From Luscinia megarhynchos (taxonomy: Eukaryota > Chordata > Aves > Passeriformes > Turdidae): DNA of 64,000 bases. Below, in pieces: positions 34,095-45,795 of the stretch (its first letter is position 1; each line of letters begins with the position of its first letter). Where the stretch lies: NCBI GenBank assembly GCA_034336665.1, contig CM067592.1, forward strand, positions 55,604,473 through 55,668,472, given 5' to 3'. A program made the translations under genes and the position numbers. Below the pieces are notes generated by a model. That model worked only from the letters and a program-made list of their open reading frames with translations. It ran no database searches and was not told where the DNA came from.

Positions 34095-37000
34095 GCTTAA
34101 TGTTGGCCATTCTCTGCTCCCTGTTGGCCAGGGAGTCTCAGCAGTCTAGGGTGCTCTGATCTGTCCTTATCTCCACTCCAGTGACTGTTTTTGTGTTCCA
34201 AACTACTGTCTCTTTATTTATTTCTTATTATCAGAAGTCTGACAATAAAATATTAAAAGCATGATTTTAGCAAGGCTTTTTTAACCCAATTATTTTTCTA
34301 CTTCATAATTTTCCCAAGTCTGAATCTACGAACAGTAGTTCTTTCATGTCTTCTAATATACTTAAAAGACTTTCTAATTTATTTTCAAGAGCCTAAGTGA
34401 CAACCCTTGCTGCTACCATTCAGAATATTCTGTTATGTTCTTGTTCTTAACTGGATTTTTAACAATAGTTAATAGAAATACCATAAAAGCTTATATTTCT
34501 AAATTTCCCTTGTCTGTTGTATGATCCATGAGCCAGGTATAAGTGCAGACTCTATGTGCTGATTAGTTCATTAACATGCTCCACATGACATGATCCTTTT
34601 TTTTTTATTAGTAAAAGTTTTTATTACACCTTTATTACTCATGTTAATGACTGGGTATTGTTTATATGTTCATTCTCCACATCTCAGTACGTTGTTTGTT
34701 AGCTTTTTTTCCACAAGATATTGTGACAAATCCACCTATCACAAACTTGGATGGAGCTTTGAAATGCATATTTTGTCAGTGCCATGTTCTTAACTGTGCT
34801 GGGAAACTGTCATGGTCAAATACTATTTCAATTTGTGTGCAATTTTGATGTATTAGGCATACTGTATACCAGCTATGTTTGCCTCTAAACCCTTCAATTT
34901 GCCTAAAATTTGTACAAATAGTTTACTTATTTTTTCCAAAATTTAATATTCTTTCAAAGAGGGACAGAAGGTGAATCTTACAACTTGCGTTATGAACCTG
35001 CTTGCAGGTAGAAATATTACCTTGTTTGCCAATGCCAATATTGTTTATGAAAAACAGTGCCCAAATGACTGTAGTTCCCATGGAGTTATTTTCTGTTCTT
35101 AAAATTTTTACGTTTCTCATGTTACTATGATTCCTCAGTATCCTTGAATCAAGCTAAAGAGTGTATTTATTTGACCTGTAGTAACAGTTGAATATTTTCT
35201 GAATTGCAGAAGACAGGATCAGAGAAGTGTGTTTCAGCTAGAGACTGTCTGCCAATGGTGATGTCCTGTTTCCAAAATCTGGGCCAGGCTGCTGATAAAG
35301 CTCTGTTTGACTATTGCATACACTTCTCTTAATTGGTTGTAGTTATGTAATTCCAAAACTATGGAGACAACGAATGACTCTCATTTATCCTGCTCTAATC
35401 ATGTGTTCATTTATGGGAAATTATAAGATATTGCTTACAGCAAAGCATTGGATTTTGTCCTGCAAGTGTCATTTTGAGTTGCAGCATACATCATCAGGCC
35501 ATGTTTTCATTCTCTGGCTATAACTAAGCCAAGTAGGCTGACACCTTTACTTCCCTGGCCACCTGTGTTTTTAATGTGTGTAGGTGCTGAGAAAAGTCTG
35601 TTGAGGCTGTTTATATTTCACTTTGGAACAGATACAGCCCTTTTGTTTTTCTTTTTTTTTAACAGAGGGAAGTAACTAATCAGTTAGGTCCTGCTGTGTT
35701 TAGTTTCATTCGGCCCAATAAAGATTTAGAGACAGAGTTTTTAAAAGAATTACATTATACATCTCAGATGCTTATTTGTGGAGGCTGCTTTCAAAATTTG
35801 TACCAGAAAATCCCTTAGCATATAACTGCCTTGACACCTTTAAAATGTGCTTATGATAAGCATTTAAATACCAATACAATTCTATAGCAATTTCAAACTG
35901 TTTGCTAAATAGCAATATTCAGGATTTTTCAGCTTTAAGCAAATCATTTTTCCAGCAGCTGGAAATGTTTCCTAGCATATGGTGTATTTATGTGTGTTGA
36001 GTTGTCTGGCATGCAAAGTTGAATTTCTCTAAAGTCTTTAGAATGAAATTATAATGTACAAAAGAGGAGGATGATCTAAAAATTTAACCTACAGTCAGCT
36101 GGAGAATTGTACTTTGATAAAAGGGGAAGTTGTTAATAATAATTCTTGCTCATAGTATCTGTATATTTCAAATGTCACTGGGGTTTTCTTCCTGAAAAAT
36201 GGGAAGTGCTGAGTGGTTTCTTCCTTGTGATGAGAGTGTCACTTGTGTTTTCATCCTCTTTTGTTGTGCTGTGATGTCCACAGTGATGAGATACAGATGG
36301 GAATCACAGATCACAGTCCCTAGATAATGTTTCAAGAGAGGACCCTGGAATCTTAGGTTTTGAGAAGAGAAATCTGGAGGATTTCCTTTTCTCCCCCCCC
36401 AACCAAAATATTACCAGTGCCCCACTTTGCTTCTCTGCATTGCCTATTCATTGCACACCTGTCGTGTTCTGTCCAGGTAGTCAAGGAACAGATTTACAAG
36501 ACTTGCTGGTCTTTTAAGCCCATGAATGCACTTAATTATTTCCCTTGTAGTAGGAAGAATTGTGCTCATTGTGTGCCATTAACAGAAAACTCCAGGGAGA
36601 TCAGTTTGACATTAGAAAGCATCAGTCAGTACACTTGTTTCCTGAGCAGCATTAAATGCATGCAGCATTTTATACTAGCAAATACAAGCTCTAGTACCTC
36701 TCTGGCTTTTTTCACTTAGTCATAGAGGATCATAGATACCAGTGAATGGTTCTTTGCTTTATGTTTGAAGAATCCTTCCAGGATGCACCTTACAACATGA
36801 GATGTCAGCCTATTTTCTGCAGTGCTCAGTCAACAGTTCTCTTACCTTCCCCAGAGAGGAAGGGTTTAATGGTGACAGGGATCACAAGCACAAGTTCTCT
36901 TAGCATTTTTCTTTTGCTTTCCGAGGCTCAAGACTGCCAAAAGCATATTGTGTCTACTTCATTTTTTGATATGCATACTCAAAAGTTAAGAAGATGAGAC

Positions 37001-38020
37001 ACATCCTTACTGGAAGGTAGAATTGAGTGCAAGAGTTTAAGTTGTCTTGTCAACCCCAGTGACCCTTTTGCTGCTTTTCCACTGGTGTTTTTTCTGTTGT
37101 CTCAAAGTAATTCCCTGGTAGGTCCAAGAGCTGTTTCCACAGCATTTAAGGAGAAACATCATCTTGAAATATCATCAAAGATATTGTTAATCTAGAATAC
37201 TGATTAATTTAATCCATTCTTCAAAAAGAAATTTTACCATGATTATAATGAAAAACTGTGGTAAAGAGAGTAATTGTATTAATACTAAAGATGTAAGAAG
37301 AGAGTACAGATTTTCCAGGGACTTCTGAGAATTCTAGTACAGCCAGAATAAGAAATTTAGCAAGTCATTATCAAGCCTTCCTCACAGTCAAAGATGGAAA
37401 ACTAGTACTGCAATAGATTCACACAGGATCATCTTAAGATGGGATCTTCCTGTATTGCAGAGAAACATACAGCCCCTTAAGTCTCAATCCTGTTCAGTTT
37501 ATAGTAAGAAAATTATTCAAGTGAGGCTTCTCTCTTTTGAAGGTGCTCCACCAGGGAAAGCAGTGGGGTGGTCCCGCAGCAGGCAAGCCATGTATTTTTT
37601 TATCCATTTTCGTAAAATTGCTTGAAGTTTATAATTTCTATTATGAATGATGAGAGGTAGGAAAACTGTCTGTAGGAAGGCATGGAAGCTGCCTTCAAGG
37701 AAAGCTTGTTCTCTTCCCTCACTGCTCTAGATTTCAGATTTTCCTCTTTTTGTGTTTTGACTTTTTATTTCTTCTGTAATATTTCTCAATGCAGAAATTT
37801 TGTCTCTCTCTTTTTTTTTTTTTTAAATTAAAGCATCATATTTTACTATAACAAAAACAATTATAGCAAAAATGGTGCAGTTATATTTACCCGCTCTTTC
37901 CTGCTACATATTTGGTTTATATTTCTGCTAACTTATTGTAATGACTTGCTTCTGCCTACAAGCATAGCCTAGAAATTACCAGTCTTTCATTATCAGGCTT
38001 AAATATCAAAGCAAAAATAT
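34095..38020. other. Unique AT-rich DNA, no gene seen
   Basis: About 3.9 kb. The longest frame (36360-36719 plus, 119 codons) has no known domain and no supporting exon signals. A T-rich run is at about 37810-37824. A possible trace of a CR1 tail (TCATAGAGGATCATAGATACC, about 36720) is too weak to annotate. Confidence 0.55.
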
Positions 38021-38025
38021 CCAAC
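38021..38025. repeat. Left target-site duplication CCAAC
   Basis: CCAAC here is repeated exactly at 39293-39297, directly flanking the LTR. Confidence 0.9.
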
Positions 38026-39292
38026 TGTGTTGGTTTCACGTGCTGGGGGGAGGGGTGAATTCGCCTCAGGGACAGCTCCATGAGGCTGAGGAGTGGGAGG
38101 GGCTCTCCCATCTCTGGGAGCTTCCCCTGTGAGCTGCTGGCACCAATCAAAGAGCTGATTTGGTGATGGACAGCTCGGGAAACCAATGAAAAGTTATTTC
38201 ACTTTCACAAGTCACAGTGGATTAAGTTAACAGCTCTCTCTTTCGGCTCCCGGCCTCCAGAGGTGCGGGGGTCCAGGGCTGGGATCCCGGCCTGGCTCCG
38301 GGCTCAGCCTGGGGCCTGGCTTGACACCCCGGCCCCGGCTCTGTGGGGAGTCCCTGGCTTGGGGGGCCCGGCTCCGCACGACCCCGACTGCATGGCTCTG
38401 GCCCCCGCCACAGGGCTCCGGCACCGGCCGCATGGCTCCGGCCCTGCTGACTGGGCTCGGCTAGCCTTTCCACGTGGCAGAAGAGGCCTCCAGCTGCCCA
38501 TGTTGTTTCTTCACGATCTGGATACAATCTTAACTTCTTTATGCCTGCATAAGATACTCAATTTCCTAAGCTTCCCCGAATGAGAAGAAATGAAGTGTGG
38601 AGACTACAGAGGTCAGCAGAATGAAGATAAAGTTCCTGGTGGGAAGAGATTGAAAAGATGCAAGTAGCTGAAATCCTTTTCTGTGGGCTAAGGGGATTCT
38701 GACTTCACTAAAATTCCTTTAAACTGTGGAAAATACATGGGGGTTTGAAATATTTGAGAAAAGGATCCTTTGCCCCGAGGGAATGGGGGTCTCTGTTCTG
38801 GAACTGGAATATGAACAGAGACATTTGATAGAGAAGACAATGAAGAGAATTTTGTTTTTTAGCAGCCTGCTTTTAAAGGTGGTACCCCATGTGTGCATCA
38901 TAACCCATAACACGGCTCTGGAAGGACTTGTAAATGAGAGGAAAATTCATGGTTCTGTAAGTCTCGGGTGGATGCAGACTGTGGAGGTGAAGACACCCCC
39001 TATGCCATAACCAAAAAAGGGACTTTTCTCTTTGAAGTAAACTGAACTGATTATTTGAGTGCACAACTGACTGAAGTGTTCTCTCTGTATGTTGTTGGTA
39101 AGAAATATGGAATGAAGGGGAGGAGGGAACAATCTAGGAATCTTATCCTGAATTCTAATTCTTTTTTGTCTTATTAATAAATTTCTTCTTGTACCTTTTT
39201 AAGTTTAAGCCTGCCTTGTCTCTACTCCTGGGTCCTGTCTCTAAAAGAAATTAAATAAATTAAGGTTGGCAAACCCAAGTCACGCCCTGACA
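38026..39292 (+). mobile_element. Solo LTR, family A copy 1 (1267 bp)
   Basis: Runs from TGTGTTGGTTTCACG to CACGCCCTGACA, between exact CCAAC duplications, so the boundaries are firm. Plus-strand layout: CCAAT boxes at 38143-38147 and 38183-38187; a GC-rich core at about 38240-38465 made of imperfect GGCTCC/CCGG-type repeats; a long AT-richer part; then AATAAA at 39176-39181 followed by TTTCTTCTTG. The late polyadenylation signal sets the orientation. It is homologous along its length to the LTR at 43134-44461, except for the GC core and a 40-bp segment (about 38140-38182, containing the first CCAAT) that copy 2 lacks. No coding interior is attached. The frames on both strands over the GC core (38222-38583) are not genes. 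Confidence 0.9.
39176..39181 (+). terminator. Polyadenylation signal of LTR copy 1
   Basis: AATAAA about 110 bp before the LTR 3' end, in the same relative place as the AATAAA at 44343-44348 in copy 2. It would end transcripts at the R/U5 junction. Confidence 0.65.
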
Positions 39293-39297
39293 CCAAC

Positions 39298-41554
39298 ATA
39301 TAAAATCAATCAGAGATTCAATATTTACCAGGCATTCTGGAGTCGCAGGTATTGTGACCAAGATTATTATTTTTACATCATAGTGTACACCTGCATAGTG
39401 GACACCTTTGTAAAGAAACTATTAGTGTTACTCCTGTTCTAGAATGAGCTCGCAGCTTTTCAGACATTTAAGAAATCCTTGTTTAATCAAGCTTTGTTTT
39501 CACATAAAGCAGTTTTATAAAAAGGTTTTCAGAGTTTATAAAGTCTGCAGAAGACATGAAGGAAGTTGAAAATAAGGAAAGAATTGCCATATACCATTTC
39601 AGTTCTCTTGCTTTTCACAAGCACATGTAGATTCTACAAGTCAGAAAAACTGAAAAATTAGTGTGTAGCACTTTTTTTGATAAACCTGTGTGTGAACTGA
39701 CTTTTAAAAGAACCATGTAAGGCTGTCCTTCCATTGCTAGACTTGATATTATAAGTATTATGTCTGAAGTTAAATGGAGACAAAGATTGTTTTCACCTCC
39801 TGAAATCTGCAACCTTTATTTCTCTGACTGTGTAGTTGTCCTTACTCCAGACACTGTGGTCAAAGCTCATTCAGTCTACACAGCCTTCACTGTAAAAATG
39901 TGCTGATATGTTCCGAAATAGGAAGATTTTTAACCCTACACAGAGGCATAATTGTGTATACCTGTATGTCATTACATATACAGAATGTGAACAGATTCAG
40001 CAGTACATATGCAGACAATGCATCTGCAGTAATGCAGATGCCAGTTTTAACATGTATTTAACATGTATATTTCAAAATCATACTTGTGAAATATTATAGG
40101 TCTTGAAATATTTTTCTGGATATAAATAATCAGTTATAATAGTCCACAAAAGAGTGGCAGCTATTTTCATATTTTATCTTTTATTGCACTATAAAGGTTT
40201 AATTTCTATAGACATTTCCAAGGTTGTAGATTTATTTTAGAGTTATTACTTATTCTTAGGGTTATTAGATTTTTGTCTGATAACAGGACCCATAACCTTA
40301 CTAACTAACCTTTTTGAGGAAAAACAAATTCTGTCATATAGTTAGACTTTGTTTGATGTCCTTCCACTTTTGTATGATATGAAAGATAAGTGAGGATTTA
40401 AGTAGAGACTAAGCATCTATCAAATGCAGAAAATCATTTAAGTCCATTTGTGTTTATTCAAGAACCTTGGTCAATACTAAAGAAACATGCATTCTTTAAT
40501 TCCTTTGAAAAACATAATTCTTACAAAATATATGTTCCATGAATGACTTGCAAAGCTAAAGGAGTTTTAAAATGTATGAAATTAAAGATAAATGTAAGAA
40601 AAGAGCTCAAATGTAGAAAATTCCATATTCTTTGTGATAGGAGTAATGTGTATTTCATTTTGCTTTTTTTTCCTTGAAAGATATCAGGCAAGTTTGATGA
40701 CTGTTAGGAAATATGAAAGAAATATAAGGATCCTCGTAAACATGTCACCGTCCTTTTAACTTTTAAACAGCAATTCTTTCAGGGCATAGTGTTATACATT
40801 CTTGTGCCTATTTCCTGTCATGATTTTTCCTTCTTTGCATTATCTATGTGGAGTTAGTGCTGTCAAAAACTGTCAGCTACTGTTTCATCGCAGTGTACTA
40901 TTTTATGCCTGTATGATATGCCAGGCCTTTTAATACTTTGTTTTGTGATGTGTGAATGGATGAGAAATATTATGAGTACTATATAACTTGGTGCATGAAA
41001 ATGGGCTTGCTTTTGCTCACAACACAAAGAGACCATCAATAAAATTCTTTATTAAGATTACTGAAAAAACTAAATCAACATCCCTCTGTCTTGTTTGTGT
41101 TACAATTGTCAGAGTCTCCATAAAAATAACTGATGAGTAGCCTGCACAATTTCACCTCCTATTGACCTCTATATGGACAGGAAGAAAACTTTTTTCCAGG
41201 TTGAATTAATTATATTAAATAAGACCATTAATACTGTACACTGTGGTAAGAACCTGCACTATTTTCTTTTAGATGACCAGCTGAAAACTGTATATTACTT
41301 TAGCACATGTTTGGATTTTAAGCATAATACGTGGATCTTAGATAAGAATGGCCTAAGCTTTTCTTTTGTGGATGAATCTTTATGATATAAATGGTTTTCT
41401 AGGCAAGAAACACTGATTAGAAACTTAAAACTGCAGAGTTTTGCTTGGATTTCTATTAGTTTGTTCAATAATATATTGTACTACAAAATTTCCTTTACTG
41501 AAACGCTATATTAATTAGACGAGAAAAGTCTTTATTTAGATGATAACTGATTGT
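39298..41554. other. Unique AT-rich DNA, no gene seen
   Basis: About 2.25 kb with frames no longer than 70 codons and no recognised repeat. Confidence 0.6.
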
Positions 41555-42196
41555 TTGAGGAACGTGGGGTTTCTTGGAAGCAGGTGAAGTCCTGTTGGCA
41601 GCTCATGGCTTGGACGGGGGTACTGTGCCCTGGGTGGGAATCTCGCTGGATGGCCAGGCCCAGAGAGTGAAGGTGAGTGGAGTTACGGATGCAGGCTGGT
41701 AAGCAGTGGTGTACAGGAGCCAGACCTCTGTAATATCTTCACCAGTGATCTGGATGAGGAGTTCAAGTCCCCTGAGTAAGGAGCACAGGATCCATGAGGA
41801 GCAGCTGCAGGAGATGGCATTGTCTGGTCTGGAGCAAAGGATTCTCAGGGGAGACCTTATCACTCTCTACAAGTGCCTGACAGGAGGCTGTAGCCGGGTG
41901 GGTTTGGTGTCTTCTGCCAGGCAGGCAGTGACAGGACATGGGGACAGTCCTGGCTGTGTGCCAGGGAAGGTTCTGTTTGGATATCAGGAGGGCTTTTTTC
42001 ACTGAAGGGGTGGCTAACCATTGGAATGGGCTGCCAAGGGAGGTGGTGCAGTCATCATCTTGAGCACCACGTGTTTGAGAAGTGACGGGATGCGGGGCGT
42101 AGTGATGTGATTTTTGGCATGGTGGTGTTTGGCTGTGGTTTGGCTTGGTGCTGTTCAAGATCTTTCCCAATCCTAATGATTTTATTATTCTATCAA
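41555..42196 (+). mobile_element. CR1 LINE with internal deletion
   Basis: Plus-strand CR1. The 5' piece (41590-41700) corresponds to AHGLDGGTVPWVGISLDGQAQRVKV, upstream of the RT GVPQG box. The box itself is badly decayed, and FTSDLDE (about 41740-41765) follows. The sequence then jumps to [32 protein letters not shown] (41795-41895), so the RT active-site box and the thumb are missing. The 3' part has GGGCTTTTTTCACTGAAGGG, GGAATGGGCTGCCAAGGGAGG and TTCAAGATCTTTCCCAATCC, and ends TGATTTTATTATTCTAT. It is a different CR1 subfamily from the 33.5-kb tail, judged by its 3' end. Confidence 0.9.
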
Positions 42197-43128
42197 ATTT
42201 AAAGGAAAGAAACCCTATAAAATCTGAACTTTTATACTATTCTTTGAAAAAAAACCACATTTTAAAATTTTCAAGGCTATTCTGCTGAAAAACCAAAGGA
42301 CCTTTATGCACAGAAAGTGGTTAGGAATTTTCACTGTATAATACAAATAACACTCACCAGGGAATTTGTCTTAATTTTGTGCTAATCTGTCACTGTCTAA
42401 ACATTGGAGACCCTTGCATGTGAAGCACTGATCTGATGGATTTTGTCAAGGAAATACGTCATTTGCTAATGTTCCTATCCTAATTAAAAACTTGTCGTGA
42501 AGATTATATGAACACATTTGCTCAAAGTATTTCAATAGGTTTATGTAATTTATATTGTATATATATATATGAAGAGAGAGTTATATATGCACACTTATAT
42601 ATGAAATACATAATTTCTGAAGGAATTATAAAGAAAATAAAATAATTTTCTCTTGAAAGTTAAATTGAAGAAATAAAATTGATTCCTGCCACTTAGCATT
42701 TCAAAATTAATATTATTTTTGAGAAGTTGGCTGACTCCTCTGTCTCTTGCTTTTCTCTGTCTCTCTGCATCTATGGTTTTTTCTGAGGAGGAACCATGCA
42801 ATTAGGCCTGCAAAATTATTTCTGCTTCTGATGGGCATGGGAGAAGATGCAATGAATCAGGAATGTGTCTACATTGTATTCCATTGCACATGTAAATGAA
42901 TGAAGTGCATGTACTGATTTGTAATTATATCATGATGACAGTTTCCTCAAGTATAAACTGCACTAGGCCCCACAAAATCTTATTTCATTCTGCTAAATGT
43001 GACAGTGAAATATATTGAGGGAAACTGCTGTGTTTACTTATATCTTGAAAAGTAGTGATGTTATTTGAACACATATAATTTAAATGAGAGAAAATTTCCC
43101 TGAGGTTTGTTTTGAACCGATTCTTTTA
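42197..43128. other. Unique AT-rich DNA, no gene seen
   Basis: About 0.9 kb. It contains a short TA run at 42559-42570 and no credible gene. Confidence 0.6.
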
Positions 43129-43133
43129 AGGTC
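43129..43133. repeat. Left target-site duplication AGGTC
   Basis: AGGTC here is repeated exactly at 44462-44466, directly flanking the LTR. Confidence 0.9.
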
Positions 43134-44461
43134 TGCGCTGGTTTCACATGGAAGGGGGGAGTGGTGGATTCGCCGGAGGGAAGCAGCACAAGGCCGGGGA
43201 ACGGAGGGGCTGTCCCGTCTCCGGGGCCTTCCCCTGTGAGCTGCGTGGGAAACCAATGAAAAAGTTATTTCGCTTTCACAAATCACATGGATAAAGTTAA
43301 CTAGCTCTTTTTTGTGTTCCGAGGGGGAAGCAAGCAGCAGCTTGCGGGGCTCCAGCCCCGGTGCTGGGGCTCCCAGCCCCGGCTCTGCGGGGAGCCCCTG
43401 GCCCGGCCCCGGCTTGGCACCCCGGCTCCGGGCTCGGTCCCGGTCCTGGTGGCCCCGGCTCCGGGCTTGGCCTCGGTCCCGGTCCTGGTGGCCCCCAGCC
43501 CCGCTCTGCTCTGCTCCGCTCTCCACGCGGCATGGCCGAGCGGGAGGATGGGGCAGCCACCAAAGGCTCTCCTTCCTTCCCCCCCCAACCCCGTTTTGAG
43601 AGGAGAGGCCCCAGATGATCCATGTGGCTCAGAGTTTTTCCAGCAGCAGCTTGGCCCAGCTTCCTCACGTCCTGAATGCAACTTTAATACTTTTAATGCC
43701 TACATAAGACTCTAGACCTCCCGAGCTCCCTGAAATGAGAGGAATGAAGCAGAAGTCTACTGAAGTCTGTGAAATGAGAGCTAAGTTTTCCAGATGAGAA
43801 GAGATTGAAAAGATGCCACTGTTACGTAGCTGAAAATCTTTTTTGTGAGGCTATAAGGGGACTGTGACTACACTAAAATTCCTTTAAACTATGAAATGTA
43901 CTTGGGGAGGTTAAGTGCTTGAAAAGAAGACTTTTTTTACTTTGAGGAAAATGGGGGCTCTCTTTTTTAAGACTGGAAATATGGACAGAGACATTTAATA
44001 GAAAAAGAGATGAAAATAATTTTGTTTTTCAGCAGCTTGCCTTTAAAAGAAGTACCCCAAGTGTGTAACTTAACCCACAGCTCAGCTCTGGAAGGACTGT
44101 GAAAATGGGAGGAGAGTCATAAGCTGCAGTATTTCCCGGGCGGATGTAGGTTGTGAGAGTGAGGCACCCCCTAAGCCTAAACCAAAAAAGGGACTTTTCT
44201 CTCTAGAGTGAACTGAAATGATTATTTGGGTAGATAACTGACTGAAGTGTTTTCTGTATGTTGTTGTTAAGAACTGTGGAATGAAGGAAGGGGGAGGAGG
44301 GAATAATCTAGAAATCTTATTCTGAATTCTTTTTGTGTTATTAATAAATTTCTTCTTATGTCCTTTTAAGTTTTAAGCCTGGGTTGTCTCTGCTCCTAAA
44401 TCCCAACTCTAAAAGAAATTAAATATATTGAAATTGGCAAAACCCAAGTCACACCGTGACA
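43134..44461 (+). mobile_element. Solo LTR, family A copy 2 (1328 bp)
   Basis: Runs from TGCGCTGGTTTCACATG to CACACCGTGACA between exact AGGTC duplications. It is homologous to the LTR at 38026-39292: shared CCAATGAAAA (CCAAT at 43253-43257), shared GAGATTGAAAAGATGC, shared CCAAAAAAGGGACTTTTCTC, and AATAAA at 44343-44348. Its GC-rich core (43330-43570) has an internal direct repeat: CCCCGGCTCCGGGCT...GGTCCCGGTCCTGGTGG occurs at 43420-43452 and, slightly longer, at 43453-43492. The frames over the core on both strands (43080-43715, up to 148 codons) are GC artefacts. It is a solo LTR. Confidence 0.9.
44343..44348 (+). terminator. Polyadenylation signal of LTR copy 2
   Basis: AATAAA about 115 bp before the LTR 3' end, matching the signal in copy 1. 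Confidence 0.65.
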
Positions 44462-45735
44462 AGGTCAAAGGAGTAGCTTTCATGGAATAGTGGGAAGAGG
44501 AGACACGTGAGTGTTAGGGTAAGATTTCCACAGAGAAACTCCTTGTGACTTCCTGAGGCGGTCAGGTTTTTTGGTTGGTTTCTTTTTGGGTTTTGCTATT
44601 ATTTCTTGCCACAATTTCTTGGTTTAGTGTAGCTTAAGCTTTTTTGTTGTTGTTGTTTTTGTAACATATGTTCACTGTTAATCATTGCTTGGGGAAGGCC
44701 AGAGTTTAGCGTACTCTGTCTTTTCCCAACTCTGACATGCTTATTTCAAAAAGGCCTTTTTCAGGGTCTGTGAGGATCCACCACTACACTGCTGTGCCAC
44801 TTGGAGACTGCAATTGGCAGGAGAGACAAAAGTTTTAGCCATTTACTGGAAAACTATAGTTATGTGGGAGAGCAATAGTGCATCTTAAAGGATAATGATC
44901 GGTCAGAGAACAGAAACAACAGTTTTCTCTGAGACAGATATTCTAGATGTGACAAAAGAAGAAGAATCATCCACCAGTAAACAACCATCTGCAAAATCAA
45001 TTTATATCAGTTAGCTTCTGAATATACCAAATTAATGGAAAACTATAATTTATTGAAGTTCTGTACTCTGCTGAAACTCAGTACATTAAAATTACATTTT
45101 CTTGAAAGGGATGGAAAAGAAATATTTTCTCTCCCTTCCCCAAAAAAATGCATTTTCAGAGCTTTTTGAGTCTTGTCATTTATATTTCCTTCCTGCAACT
45201 TTTGTGTTCCGTCTCATTTTGGGTGGATTATTTATCTGTCTTGCTTGCTATCTAGTTTATTTGTGTTATATTTTCAACTGCTAGAAAGCCAAATTGAGAA
45301 AGTAAAACTACTAGTTTAAGAAGCAGGAGGAAAGCAATCATAGCTGAAAATGATGGCTGCAATAAATAGAAAGATTCATTCAACAAAATTCTTTATAGCT
45401 TGCAGGTTAGACTGTTTTAATTGGTAAAGAATAAGGACACAATTTTGTTAGGAGTATTTTTATTTGACTACTGTGTATATTCTCTAGGAATCTCAAGAGT
45501 CTGTGAAAAAAACCCTTCCTTTCATATCTGTTTGAGCAAAATCAGCTTGGATTTTTTGCTGAGTCTAGAAATGATGAGGCAACATTTGTGTATCTAAAAT
45601 TTATGTTGCTACTGTTTGCTTCTGAGATGTAATATCCTTTTTTTGCAAATCCTCTTTCAGATAAAACAGCTCAGTCTGAAAAATATGGTCAGGCAGGGAA
45701 ATAGAAATTAATGATGAATTATTTATCCACTGCTG

Positions 45736-45738
<3 letters not shown>

Positions 45739-45789
<51 letters not shown>
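45739..45789. repeat. (TA)n microsatellite
   Basis: An uninterrupted TA run of 51 bp. It is the longest pure dinucleotide tract in the window, likely variable in length, and able to extrude as a cruciform. Confidence 0.97.

Positions 45790-45795
<6 letters not shown>

Noticed and set aside
36719..36745. Possible reverse CR1 tail (TCATAGAGGATCATAG)
   Set aside because: Only about 20 bp of similarity, with no continuation into CR1 3' sequence.
43080..43715. Several overlapping open frames up to 148 codons on both strands
   Set aside because: All sit on the GC-rich core of an LTR. Low-complexity Pro/Gly/Ala/Arg translation in many frames at once is a composition effect.
38026..44461. One provirus with LTRs at both ends
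   Set aside because: The two LTRs have different exact target duplications, and the interval has a CR1 and no retroviral coding motifs.
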